Shown here: one piece after another, positions 38,612-46,916 of the stretch
How positions within the stretch are numbered: position 1 is the first letter of the stretch
Layout: each line of letters starts with the position of its first letter
Origin: Maribellus sp. YY47
GTDB taxonomy: Bacteria > Bacteroidota > Bacteroidia > Bacteroidales > Prolixibacteraceae
Length of the DNA: 64,000 bases
Direction: 5' to 3'
Assembly: GCF_023111095.1 (NCBI RefSeq)
Contig: NZ_JALGYW010000004.1
Coordinates: forward strand, 62,001 to 126,000
Program-made: the position numbers and the translations under genes
The notes under the pieces: model-generated
Told to the model about the DNA's origin: nothing
What the model saw: only the letters and a program-made list of their open reading frames with translations
Databases searched by the model: none

Positions 38612-39835
38612 TTATTCGCTGAAAACCGCTCCGCTTCTTTTTATACCCATTTCCAAGCCGCGAAGTTCGGCCATTCCGCGTAAAAGACCAATAGCCGAGT
38701 AACCCGGATTGGTTTTTTTCTTGAGGTCGTCGAGGATGGTATGACCGTGGTCGGCACGCATCGGAATACGGTAATCGGGACGGTACACTGCCTGGCGTTT
38801 GCGCTGTTCTTTCAAAATGGCGAGCATCACGCCGTACATATCCACATCACCTTGCAGGTGGCTGGCTTCGTGAAAGCCGTTCAATTCATCGCGTTGGGTA
38901 CTGCGAAGGTGGGCGAAGTTTAGTTTAGCGCCGTGGCGTTTTACCATGCCCACCAGGTCGTTGTCGGCACGCACACCGTACGAACCGGTGCACATGGTAA
39001 ATCCGTTGTAAACACTGTCGTAAATATTCAAAATGAATTCCAGGTCTTTTTCGGTACTGACCACCCGTGGCAACCCAAACAACGAGAATGGCGGATCGTC
39101 GGGGTGAATAGCCAGTTTAACGCCGCTCTCTTCGGCAACCGGAGCCACTCTTTCCAAAAAATACTTCAGGTTTTCGCGGTAGGTAGTATCATCGATGTTT
39201 TTGTACTCGTCGAGTTTCGCCTGAAACTGTTCCAGCGTGTACGATTCTTCCGCTCCCGGCAACCCGGCAATAATGGTTTTTTCCAGTTCGTAACGCTGTT
39301 CACTGTTCATACTCTCGAAGCGGCGCTGTGCTTTTTTCAGCAGTTCAGCACTGTAGGCTTCTTCGGCTCCCTTTCTGCGGAGGATAAACACATCAAACGC
39401 CACAAAGTCCACCATGTCGAAACACAATGCGCGGGCACCGTCTTCCAGTTCCATGTGGAGGTTGGTGCGTGTCCAGTCAACCACCGGCATAAAATTGTAG
39501 CAAAGCACCGGTATCCCCACTTTTCCTGCGTTTCGGATACTTTCGATGTAGTTTTCGATCAGCCTGTCGCGATCGGGGCGGGCCTGTTTAATATCTTCAT
39601 GAACGGGAATGCTTTCGATCACCGACCAGGTGAGTCCCCGCGGGCGGGCAGGGGTGCTGCTGTCGTCCCATTCAATAAAACGTTTTCTTTCTTCCAGCGC
39701 TTCCACGCTCCAAACTTCTCCGTTTGGAATCTCGTGCAGAGCCGTTACAATGCCTGTTGCGCCTGCCTGCCTGATGTCCTGCAAAGTTACCGGGTCAGAA
39801 GGCCCGTACCATCTCCATGTTTGTTCCAATGACAT
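38612..39835 (-). CDS. uxuA: Mannonate dehydratase
   Basis: 407 aa TIM-barrel enzyme dehydrating D-mannonate to KDG. N-terminal WRWYGPSDPVTLQDIRQAGA and GIVTALHEIPNGEVW are signatures. Metal-binding motifs are LAIHPDDPPFSLFGLPR, CTGSYGVRADND, HLRSTQ and the C-terminal RADHGHTILDD. Complete. It has its own upstream region with a terminator hairpin and a possible LacI operator, so it may have its own promoter within the cluster. Confidence 0.97.
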   Translation of the reverse strand: MSLEQTWRWYGPSDPVTLQDIRQAGATGIVTALHEIPNGEVWSVEALEERKRFIEWDDSSTPARPRGLTWSVIESIPVHEDIKQARPDRDRLIENYIESIRNAGKVGIPVLCYNFMPVVDWTRTNLHMELEDGARALCFDMVDFVAFDVFILRRKGAEEAYSAELLKKAQRRFESMNSEQRYELEKTIIAGLPGAEESYTLEQFQAKLDEYKNIDDTTYRENLKYFLERVAPVAEESGVKLAIHPDDPPFSLFGLPRVVSTEKDLEFILNIYDSVYNGFTMCTGSYGVRADNDLVGMVKRHGAKLNFAHLRSTQRDELNGFHEASHLQGDVDMYGVMLAILKEQRKRQAVYRPDYRIPMRADHGHTILDDLKKKTNPGYSAIGLLRGMAELRGLEMGIKRSGAVFSE

Positions 39836-39880
39836 TCTTTCAATCCTTTTTTTCGATTACTATTTTTGATTTTTGGTAGA

Positions 39881-39896
39881 TCGTTAGCGTTAACGA
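39881..39896. promoter_or_regulatory. Possible LacI-type operator upstream of uxuA
   Basis: TCGTTA-GCGT-TAACGA, a 16-bp palindrome with an inner CGTTAACG, about 45 bp before the uxuA start. A LacI-family gene lies in the same cluster. No second copy was found by eye at the other cluster promoters, so the assignment is weak. Confidence 0.35.
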
Positions 39897-39910
39897 AGCT
39901 TTTGTTTTAA

Positions 39911-39940
39911 AAAGCCGGAGCAGCGCTCCGACTTCTTTTA
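39911..39940 (-). terminator. Terminator-like hairpin after SDR gene
   Basis: CGGAGC-AGC-GCTCCG with flanking AAG/CTT pairing; on the minus strand CTTTTTAAAAC follows. It lies about 35 bp after the SDR stop, between the SDR and uxuA genes. Confidence 0.65.
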
Positions 39941-39971
39941 TGTTTTGGTTTTTACTGATTACAAGTAGGAT

Positions 39972-40823
39972 TTATACTCCGCCAAAAGCGCTGTATCCGC
40001 CGTCAACCGGGATAACGATACCCGTGATGAAGTTGGAAATATCCGAGATCAGGAACAAGGTTGCTCCCTGCAGGTCTTCGGGTTCTCCGAATTTCCCCAT
40101 CGGTGTATTGTCCACAATTTTTTGTCCGCGCGGCGAGTAGCCACCTGTTTTTTCATCGGTAACCAGGAAACGGTTCTGGTGTGTGATAAAGAATCCCGGA
40201 GCGATGGCGTTTACCCGGATACCCACTTTGGCCAGGTGAACAGCGAGCCATTCGGTGAAATTGTTGATCGAAGCTTTGGCTGCCGAATAGGCCGGAATTT
40301 TAGTCAGCGGTTTGTAAGAATTCATCGACGACACGTTTAGCACCACGCCTTTGCGGTTTTTGAGCATATCGGTTGTGAAAACCATGGTTGGCAGTAGCGT
40401 GCCTTTGAAATTCAGTGCAAAAACCTTGTCGAAACCTTCCATTTCCAAACCGTAGAAACTGTCTTCCAGGTTGTCAATGTTTTCTTCCAGTAACTGCTCT
40501 ACTTTGGTGGTGGCCTGCGGACTGTTGCCACCGGCTCCGTTGATCAGGATATCGATCTCGCCCAGTTTATCGTTGATCTCGGCTTTGGCTTTCTCAAGCG
40601 AAGCCTTGTCGAGTACGTTGGCTTCAACGCCAATAACCTGTGCTCCCGATTCGGCTGCAATTTCAGCTGCTACCTTATCAGCTACTTCCTTGTTAATGTC
40701 GGCAATGGCGATTTTTGTGCCCACCGAAGCGATGGCTTTAACCATGGCGCTTCCCAAAACACCGGCGCCCCCGGTAATAACACAAACTTTTCCCTGTAAA
40801 TCGTTAAATGATAGTGGATTCAT
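39972..40823 (-). CDS. uxuB: SDR family D-mannonate oxidoreductase (fructuronate reductase)
   Basis: 283 aa short-chain dehydrogenase. NAD site TGGAGVLGSAMVKAI, NGAGG at about 95, Ser in VSSMNSY, and catalytic Tyr/Lys in YSAAKAS. The insert with SFYGLEMEGFDKVF is typical of the SDR form of UxuB that interconverts fructuronate and mannonate. It starts 12 bp after the LacI stop and leads the catabolic genes. The symbol is by analogy; the E. coli UxuB is a different fold. Confidence 0.85.
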   Translation of the reverse strand: MNPLSFNDLQGKVCVITGGAGVLGSAMVKAIASVGTKIAIADINKEVADKVAAEIAAESGAQVIGVEANVLDKASLEKAKAEINDKLGEIDILINGAGGNSPQATTKVEQLLEENIDNLEDSFYGLEMEGFDKVFALNFKGTLLPTMVFTTDMLKNRKGVVLNVSSMNSYKPLTKIPAYSAAKASINNFTEWLAVHLAKVGIRVNAIAPGFFITHQNRFLVTDEKTGGYSPRGQKIVDNTPMGKFGEPEDLQGATLFLISDISNFITGIVIPVDGGYSAFGGV

Positions 40824-40835
40824 ATTCTTTTCGGT

Positions 40836-41897
40836 TTATTTGAATTCTTTGTAATAGTCAACGTTTTCTTTGGTAATGATATCGATCGACGTGTAGTTTT
40901 TTTCTTCGATGGTTCGTTTCTGCACCACGCTTCTGAACAGTTTGTTGATGGCTTCGTAACCCTGTTCCTCGGGACGTTGGCAAATCAAGAAATGCACCAG
41001 TCCTTTTTTCAGGTAACTGACGTTCTCTTTAAGCAGGTCGTGCCCGATCACTTTAATGTCGTTGATTCCCTTTTTTTCCAGCAGGCTACCCACATTGAAA
41101 ACCTTCGAGTTGGTCACAAAAATTCCTTTAATGCCGTTCGAACGTATTTTGTCGGTGATTTTGTCTTCCCATGCCGGATCGTCGGTATCGGCCACATCGG
41201 TAGTAAAAAGCTGGTGAGGTGATCCGGTTTGTTGCGAGAACCAGTCGTAAAAAGCCTTTTCGCGCTGGATAAGGTGGTTCTGGTTGTCCATTTCGCGGGC
41301 AAAGTGGATCACCAGGATGTTCCCATCGGGTAAGATCATATCGAGCAGTTTGCCCGATACCAGTCCGCTTTGGTACGAATCCTGCCCGATGTAGCTCAGC
41401 TGGCCGGCATCCCGTATTTCGGAGTCGATAAACACAAAGGGAATGTTCAGTTCCTTCAGCTGATCGATAAAACGCAGCGCTTCTTTTTTGAAAAAAGGCG
41501 CTAATGCCACACCGTCGGGCTGCAGTTCGAGTATCCGTTGGGCTTCTTTTTCAAAACTTTTGGAGTCGCCCTGGTTAAACATAAAAGGCTGCATCTGAAG
41601 TCCGTACTGCCGCAATTCGGCAATTCGCTTTTGTGCGCCCTTTGATGGTTTGCTCCAGTATGCATCTTCCGACAGCGGCTGAGGCATTAAAGTGGCAAAC
41701 ACAGCCGATTTCTTCGATGCCAGGGTACTGGCCAGGATGTTGGGCTGGTAATTCAGCTCCTCCACAATTTCGAGGATTTTTTTCCGTGTCGACTCGGCTA
41801 CTTCGCCCCGGTTGTGGAGCACGCGGTCGACGGTGCCTATCGAAACCCTTGCCCGGGCTGCGATATCTTTGATTCGTATTTGCTTATTTGATTCGAT
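40836..41897 (-). CDS. LacI-family regulator lacking a canonical start codon
   Basis: The DNA-binding part is encoded only if translation begins in the frame after the TAA at 41904-41906. That frame contains IRIKDIAARARVSIGTVDRV but no ATG, GTG or TTG before the HTH. The likely original start is the ATC at 41895-41897 (ATC GAA TCA AAT AAG). The first usable GTG (41820-41822) would delete the HTH. The HTH turn also has Arg where the family usually has Gly (ARVS instead of AGVS). The C-terminal periplasmic-binding-like domain is intact. Either ATC is used or the gene is decaying. Confidence 0.7.
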   Translation of the reverse strand: MESNKQIRIKDIAARARVSIGTVDRVLHNRGEVAESTRKKILEIVEELNYQPNILASTLASKKSAVFATLMPQPLSEDAYWSKPSKGAQKRIAELRQYGLQMQPFMFNQGDSKSFEKEAQRILELQPDGVALAPFFKKEALRFIDQLKELNIPFVFIDSEIRDAGQLSYIGQDSYQSGLVSGKLLDMILPDGNILVIHFAREMDNQNHLIQREKAFYDWFSQQTGSPHQLFTTDVADTDDPAWEDKITDKIRSNGIKGIFVTNSKVFNVGSLLEKKGINDIKVIGHDLLKENVSYLKKGLVHFLICQRPEEQGYEAINKLFRSVVQKRTIEEKNYTSIDIITKENVDYYKEFK

Positions 41898-42092
41898 AGC
41901 AGTTTATTTTATACGTTTTTTTAGTCTGATCTGTTTGTCAGGATGAATGCAAAACTAAAGAAAAATTCCATTTGTCGTGTTCGTACACGGAGAAAATATG
42001 TGCAATTTGCCAAATGTGTTAAATGAAGGAGGAAATGCTTGTTTTGGGGGCTTGTGTGTAAAGATAATTATTTTGGGGCAAGGTGCTGCTTG

Positions 42093-42132
42093 GTATTATG
42101 TGCTAAGTGGTTCCAAACCGCTAAGCACTTTG
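42093..42132. repeat. Stray REP element
   Basis: GTGCTAAGTGGTT / AACCGCTAAGCAC with a CCA centre, preceded by GTATTATG. It is the same family as the palindromes around the RAYT at 31 kb, about 10 kb away. Confidence 0.75.
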
Positions 42133-42306
42133 TTCAGATCAACGCAGGAGACAAGGGTTGGATGCTTTTAAGCATGTAAGTAGGTAAAATGGTGTGTCCT
42201 GTAAGGTTTTAATTCGCCCAGTTGGTCAGCAAGCCCTCTTGTAAGCTGTTGGCCTTCCCTGTTGCGTTTTTGCCTCTTCCTGTAGAACAGGACGGGAAAA
42301 ATTGTA

Positions 42307-42480
42307 ACAGGATTTAAAAAAAAATGCAACAGGGCGACAGAAAGTGTTACAGGACGCCACAAAAAACTACAGGAATTCGAAAAATAGCTACAGGAACGCA
42401 AAAAAAAACACAGGGCGTTGAAAAATGTTGCAGGGCGACCCGAAAACATGCTGGGGATCGAAAAATTGTTGCAGATAGGC
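42307..42480. repeat. 20-21-nt tandem repeat (minisatellite)
   Basis: ACAGG or GCAGG recurs at 42307, 42329, 42349, 42369, 42390, 42410, 42430, 42450 (GCTGG) and 42471. The unit is roughly ACAGGRCG then a run of A and then GTT or GCT. Spacings are 22, 20, 20, 21, 20, 20, 20 and 21. The strand is strongly purine-rich and no spacers are present, so it is not a CRISPR. Any encoded 7-residue repeat is a by-product of the phase and drifts. Confidence 0.85.
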
Positions 42481-42552
42481 AACAAAGATCGTTGGATGGT
42501 CACCGGATTAAAGAAGAGGAGTGACCTCCCTAAGAAACATCAGCGTGAGATT

Positions 42553-42584
42553 ATGCGCTTCGTGGTTCAGAACCGCTTAGTGTT
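42553..42584. repeat. Degenerate REP element
   Basis: GCGCTTCGTGGTT / AACCGCTTAGTGT with a CAG loop; more mismatches than the copies near the transposase. Confidence 0.6.
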
Positions 42585-42611
42585 AGTTCCCGGGAGGCAA
42601 GCCTGGAATTA

Positions 42612-42642
42612 AGGAACCATTCTTTTTTTGAGAACGGTTCCT
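42612..42642 (-). terminator. Terminator-like hairpin without an obvious gene
   Basis: AGGAACCATTCT / AGAACGGTTCCT with one mismatch and a T-rich 7-nt loop. No clear gene ends beside it. On the minus strand it would end a transcript started near 42.87 kb. Confidence 0.5.
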
Positions 42643-43138
42643 CAGGCACAGGGAAATCATAACGGCGGACTGTTCCGGCGTGGTGCAGACGCAGGATATT
42701 ATGTTTCGGGACTGTTCCATAATCCTTCCGGACAAGGAAATTACTCCTCCTGTATAGTCCGGAATGACTCTGGATAAGGAAATTATCTTTATTTTCCGGG
42801 TAAAGTAGTCTTTCTGAGTACCCGAAACCCGCAACACATCAGTAAAAGCACTGGTAATCAACCTGTGTTTGTAAAATTGTGATGTTAAATAACGGTGACG
42901 TTTGTTTTTCTTGTTATCTTCGGAAAAACGAAAATTAAACCGCCAACGATGATCTGGCTCCCGACAAAAATTTCACTTCTGCATAAAAGGAATACCAGTA
43001 TTGATTTACTGCAATTACCATTTGCAAAAGCTTATCCTATTTCCGGAAGGGGAGTTATTGTTAGCATTCATAGGAAAAGAAGAAGACATTAACTACTTAA
43101 AGTTAAATGGTAAAGAATGTTTTTACTTAGAGGTAATT

Positions 43139-44284
43139 ATGAAAACAGAAAAAAAAACAGGTTTCAATAGATTAATCCTAATTGGGAATGGTTTTGATTT
43201 ATTGCATGGGTTGAAAACGAGATACAGCGACTTTGTCAAAGATTATCTCACTTATTCAATAAATAGCTTTTTCATTAATAGTTACTACTCAGATGAGCTG
43301 ATTGAAATATCCTATACGGATTCTTATAAACCTACCCCATTACCTAGTTATAATCTTGAGAATATCTTTGACTTTTTTGAAGATTTTAAACCAAGAGTTA
43401 ATAATCTTGTAAAAGTTAACTTCAAAATTAAATCAACATTCTTTAGCCTAATCTATAAAAGTTTAAATCTAGGGTGGGTCGATATTGAGAAGATATATTA
43501 TTCCCGTTTAATTGACCTTTATAAAATTATAGGCAATGACAGGAAACAAAACGAGAATGTCCTTTCAATGGTTAAGAGGTTAAATGCTGACTTAAACGTT
43601 ATCCGGGAGTTATTGCGAGAGTACTTGAAAAAAGAACAAGAAAAATATATAATACAAAATGTAACTAAACGTGCAAATTTGAGAATAGCATTTCAAAATC
43701 CAGAAGAAGATGATTTTCCTCAGAATGGGAATTGGAAAGGTAAAGAAATAAGTAAAGTGCTATTTCTAAATTTTAACTACACCGAACCAAATTTTACAGA
43801 CAATATGCTGGCAGTAAATGGTTTTGACTGGGATGTAATTAATATCCATGGCACCTTAGTCGATGAAATGGTTTTTGGTTATGGAGACGAGTTGGACGAG
43901 CATTACAAAATGATTGAAAAACTGGGTGAGGATGAATGGTTAAAAGGATTTAAATCTTTTGGATACCTTCAAAATCACAAATACAACAATCTTCTTGGGT
44001 TTATTGAAGATACTGAGTTTCAAGTATACGTAGTTGGACATTCTTGTGGATTAAGTGACAAGACTCTTCTAAATCAAATATTTGAACATAAAAATTGTAA
44101 GAACATAAAAGTTTTTTATCACTCCTTCGAGGAAGGTGGGAGAAAAGGTGAAGACACATTTAATGATACAATTTATAATATTGCTAGAATTATGGATGAT
44201 AAAGTAAAAATGAGAAGTATTATCTCTAAAAAGACACAATCTTTAGGACTAAAAACTCTTCATGATTTAGCTCCATCAAAATGA
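43139..44284 (+). CDS. abiH: AbiH family abortive-infection protein
   Basis: 381 aa from the ATG at 43139; the open frame reaches 43001 but lacks a good start there. AbiH signatures: RLILIGNGFDLLHGLKTRYS at the N-terminus, LFLNFNYTEPNF, NIHGTLVDEMVFGYGDE, and VYVVGHSCGLSDKTLLNQIF near the C-terminus. Members are phage-defence proteins causing abortive infection; the mechanism is little known. The gene is clearly more AT-rich than its neighbours and sits in a repeat-rich island, signs of transfer. No partner gene is visible. Confidence 0.9.
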   Translation: MKTEKKTGFNRLILIGNGFDLLHGLKTRYSDFVKDYLTYSINSFFINSYYSDELIEISYTDSYKPTPLPSYNLENIFDFFEDFKPRVNNLVKVNFKIKSTFFSLIYKSLNLGWVDIEKIYYSRLIDLYKIIGNDRKQNENVLSMVKRLNADLNVIRELLREYLKKEQEKYIIQNVTKRANLRIAFQNPEEDDFPQNGNWKGKEISKVLFLNFNYTEPNFTDNMLAVNGFDWDVINIHGTLVDEMVFGYGDELDEHYKMIEKLGEDEWLKGFKSFGYLQNHKYNNLLGFIEDTEFQVYVVGHSCGLSDKTLLNQIFEHKNCKNIKVFYHSFEEGGRKGEDTFNDTIYNIARIMDDKVKMRSIISKKTQSLGLKTLHDLAPSK

Positions 44285-44474
44285 TAAAAAGGCTATGAAA
44301 AGCTAACACCATGCCATATTGCATTGCTGGCTTAGTGGTACACCAGTTGCGCCCCGAGACTTCTAGATTCAGCAGCATGTACGCATCGTTTTACTCTATT
44401 TTGATGAAAACCAAACGGAAACAAATGAGTTCTAAAAGCTAATCATTAAACGAACACAAATAAAATCTGATACA
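44285..44474. other. Cassette-like spacer between AbiH and a broken gene
   Basis: GGCTATGAAAAGCTAACACC follows the AbiH stop, and then a GC-richer block (TTGCATTGCTGGCTTAGTGG, CACCAGTTGCG) with CTGG/CCAG pairing, before AT-rich DNA resumes. A related block lay beside small accessory genes in other marine Bacteroidota, as far as I recall. It may be a dispersed repeat or attC-like site; unproven. Confidence 0.4.
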
Positions 44475-44968
44475 ATGAAGAAAAACCTAAAATGGAAAAA
44501 GCAATTTTTCTCAAGTACTTACTCCATCTATTCTGATGGGCAAATTGTAGGAATGTTAAAAGATAAAACCTTTTCACAATCGGCTATCGGAGAATTATTT
44601 GGCAAAAAATACACGTTCAGAACAAAAGGCTTTTTTAAGCAAAACACAGAAATTGTCGATAATAAGGAAGGCAAAGTGATTGGGAGAATAACCTACGGTA
44701 ACTGGATGACCAAAGCGACCAATCGATGATGGACAAGTCAGTCAACTGGAAATATGATAATGTTTGGAATACCAAGTGGAGTCTTTTTGATCATGAAGGT
44801 ATTGAAATAAAATACGCAGGATCATCAACTAATGGGCGAATTGAATCAAATTCGGATGATGCTTTACTTTTAATAACCGGATTATTTGTAACCAATTATT
44901 ACTGGCAGGTATCGGTGGGGATTATGCTCGCAATCTTTTTACCAATATGGTTGAATATACTTCGTTAA
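44475..44968 (+). pseudogene. Frameshifted small membrane-associated protein gene
   Basis: Two frames, 44475-44729 (84 aa) and 44726-44968 (80 aa), overlap by 4 bp in different phases. The first half is a cytosolic-looking beta protein (WKKQFFSSTYSIYSDGQIVG). The second begins with KSVNWKYDNVWNTKWSLFD and ends in a membrane helix (LLLITGLFVTNYYWQ). Together they read as one domain that a single-base change near 44726 has split. Translational coupling of two genes is the alternative. Confidence 0.65.
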
Positions 44969-45126
44969 TAAGGAAAAAAAGGATTTTGTAAATGTACGAT
45001 GGGCGAGGAGGGTGCGTTGTCTCTGCTCCTTTCATGACCGTCCAGGTACTTTGGACATTGACACTCTCCGAAATCCGCTCCGACACATGTACCAACCGTC
45101 ATCTGACGGGTTTACCTTTACTAGGC

Positions 45127-45729
45127 TTATCTCCGGATATTCTCCACTGTTATCACCGGCATATTTTCGAGGTCCTGCATGGCGTTAATCAAGCCTGCTT
45201 TGGTGTATTTGTCCAGATCGTCGAGGGTAATGCGGCACACTTTAATCTTTCCATCTGAAAGGAGTCGGGCGCGCTGGGTTCCGGGCAAAAGGGGAGTGTC
45301 GGGTGTCCACCATTCGCTGCCGTCGAAAAACACCAGGTTGGCGGTGTAACTGTCGGTAATGCAGTTGTTTTTTACGATCACGATGTCATCGCAGTCGCCT
45401 TTCTGGGTAAATAGTTCACCTAGGTTTTCGCGGTCGGCAAATTTATAGCCATAGTCGATGGCCTCTTCTTTTATCACTTGCAGACTTTGAATCGTCCGGT
45501 ATTCGTGTGGCAGAAACTCGATTTTTTCGATTTGTGCCGAATACAGCACGCGGCATTTAAACAATCCGTTTTGGCACTCTTCGGGCACCTGAATGTGCTC
45601 TTTGAGTACAACGGTATCGGTACAACCCAGAAAGTTTTTCCGGACCAGGTTAAAACGGCTTTGGTGGTAAGAGAGGTTATGGAGTTCTCCGTTGATGCAA
45701 CGGATGGTTTCAATCAATAATTGGGACAT
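45127..45729 (-). CDS. pabC: Class IV aminotransferase, aminodeoxychorismate lyase-like
   Basis: 200 aa PLP enzyme of fold type IV. The likely Schiff-base Lys is in DYGYKFADRENL, and the substrate-side motif is ITDSYTANLVFFDG. LLPGTQRARLL matches the C-terminal PLP-phosphate loop. It is shorter than E. coli PabC (about 270 aa) but has the core. Its start overlaps the end of pabB by 20 bp, so the two act in 4-aminobenzoate (folate) synthesis. Confidence 0.85.
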   Translation of the reverse strand: MSQLLIETIRCINGELHNLSYHQSRFNLVRKNFLGCTDTVVLKEHIQVPEECQNGLFKCRVLYSAQIEKIEFLPHEYRTIQSLQVIKEEAIDYGYKFADRENLGELFTQKGDCDDIVIVKNNCITDSYTANLVFFDGSEWWTPDTPLLPGTQRARLLSDGKIKVCRITLDDLDKYTKAGLINAMQDLENMPVITVENIRR

Positions 45730-46681
45730 ACACTTTGTTTAAAAGTTCTTCGTATTCTTTTTTTGCGTCGCTCATAAATGTAATTCCTCCTCCGCTTTTG
45801 TACACCAGTTGCCCGTCCATGTTTTCGATGTAACGGATCAGTACACAGCTGTCGAGGTTGCGGCCGTCGAAGTAGCCAAAAATGCCGGTATAGAAACCCC
45901 GTTGGTAGTTCTCGGCGGCGTGGATTACCTCCACGGTTTTCTTTTTGGGCGCTCCCGAAACCGATCCCGCAGGCAGCAGCGTAAAAAGGATATCGCCAAT
46001 GTGTGGGGCATAATCCTCCGGAAGCCGGCCGGTAATTTTTGAGCTTACCTGCCACAAGTCGCGCTGACGGGTTTGGATACGGTCGAGGTACCGGAATTTT
46101 TCCACGCTTACGTTTTCGGCGACCAGGCTCAGGTCGTTGCGTATCAGATCGACAATGGTGTTGTGCTCGGCCAGTTCTTTGGTATCGTTCAACAGCTCTT
46201 CCTGCGCATTGCTGCTGTTGGCGTCGATGGTTCCCTTCATCGGGAACGAGGCGATGGTTCCGTCGTTGATCTGTACAAACGTTTCGGGCGAAAAGCACAC
46301 AAAGCGGTCTTTTAGCATCAGCTTGTAGCGGGCCGAACTCAGGTGGAAGATCTCTTCGAGCGAAAGGTTGCATTCGATGGACGTGGGTTGGGTGTAATTC
46401 AGCAAATAGGTATCGCCGTTATGAATGTGGTGCTGCACCAGGTCGAATCCTTTTTGGTAGGCCTCAAAAGAAATGGGATGTGTTTTCCATTTTTCGATAC
46501 GGGCACCTGGCTTTTGCGGGGTGAAATTGGCTTTTGATCCCGCCTGCCAAAGCAGCTGCGAGTCGTCGCCGGGCGGCAGAATGATGGCTTCCTTTTGGTC
46601 AAAGTCGATCAGAAAAACAAAGGCTTCGCCCTTGCTTCCCAAAGCATTCATTTTCTGTCCTATTTCCTCCCTGATGTCCAT
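45710..46681 (-). CDS. pabB: Aminodeoxychorismate synthase component I
   Basis: About 323 aa from the ATG at 46679-46681; an upstream extension of 29 codons is unlikely. Chorismate-binding domain: FVCFSPETFVQ, MKGTIDANSSNAQEELLNDT, LIRNDLSLVAENVSV, LLPAGSVSGAPKKKTVEVI and GFYTGIFGYFDGRNLD. The Lys of PAGSVSGAPKKKT and the Glu set match PabB/TrpE. No glutaminase (PabA) gene is present here. Confidence 0.92.
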   Translation of the reverse strand: MDIREEIGQKMNALGSKGEAFVFLIDFDQKEAIILPPGDDSQLLWQAGSKANFTPQKPGARIEKWKTHPISFEAYQKGFDLVQHHIHNGDTYLLNYTQPTSIECNLSLEEIFHLSSARYKLMLKDRFVCFSPETFVQINDGTIASFPMKGTIDANSSNAQEELLNDTKELAEHNTIVDLIRNDLSLVAENVSVEKFRYLDRIQTRQRDLWQVSSKITGRLPEDYAPHIGDILFTLLPAGSVSGAPKKKTVEVIHAAENYQRGFYTGIFGYFDGRNLDSCVLIRYIENMDGQLVYKSGGGITFMSDAKKEYEELLNKVYVPIID

Positions 46682-46916
46682 CTTGCGGGCGCAAAGATAA
46701 AAAAGCTTACGGGATTTCACATCTGGGTATATTTTGTAAGGTGTTGTGTTGCACGGAGCATCGGGCACGGAACATGAGTCAGAAGCTCGAACACGATGCT
46801 TAAAGCCTGCAGCTAGAGGCTCGTGGCTTGAAGCTTGCCCCTTATCTCAAATTCCTTTCTCCGATCGTCGGCGATTCGGCGCATTATTGCTATTTTTACC
46901 CCAAATTGCCGGAAGG

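Larger units (their letters stand above)
41898..43138. other. 1.2-kb region without a convincing gene
   Basis: It holds REP palindromes at 42093-42132 and 42553-42584, a 20-21-nt tandem repeat (42307-42480), a terminator-like hairpin (42612-42642), and a stretch with repeated GGACAAGGAAATTA words (42.72-42.80 kb). Short open frames on both strands here have repeat-derived or improbable composition. Confidence 0.7.

Noticed and set aside
38933-39832. Long plus-strand open frame (299 aa) over uxuA
   Set aside because: It is antisense to a clear mannonate dehydratase and has improbable composition (His/Phe/Val-rich). It is a mirror of the codon use of uxuA.
42324-42524. 66-aa plus-strand protein
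   Set aside because: It is only the translated tandem repeat with drifting phase.
43001-43138. Extension of the AbiH frame to 43001
   Set aside because: The start would be TTG without RBS; the AbiH signature begins right after the ATG at 43139.
45714-46373. Minus-strand frame of 219 aa inside pabB
   Set aside because: It overlaps pabB in another phase with Arg/Pro-rich, unnatural sequence. PabB motifs are in the other frame.
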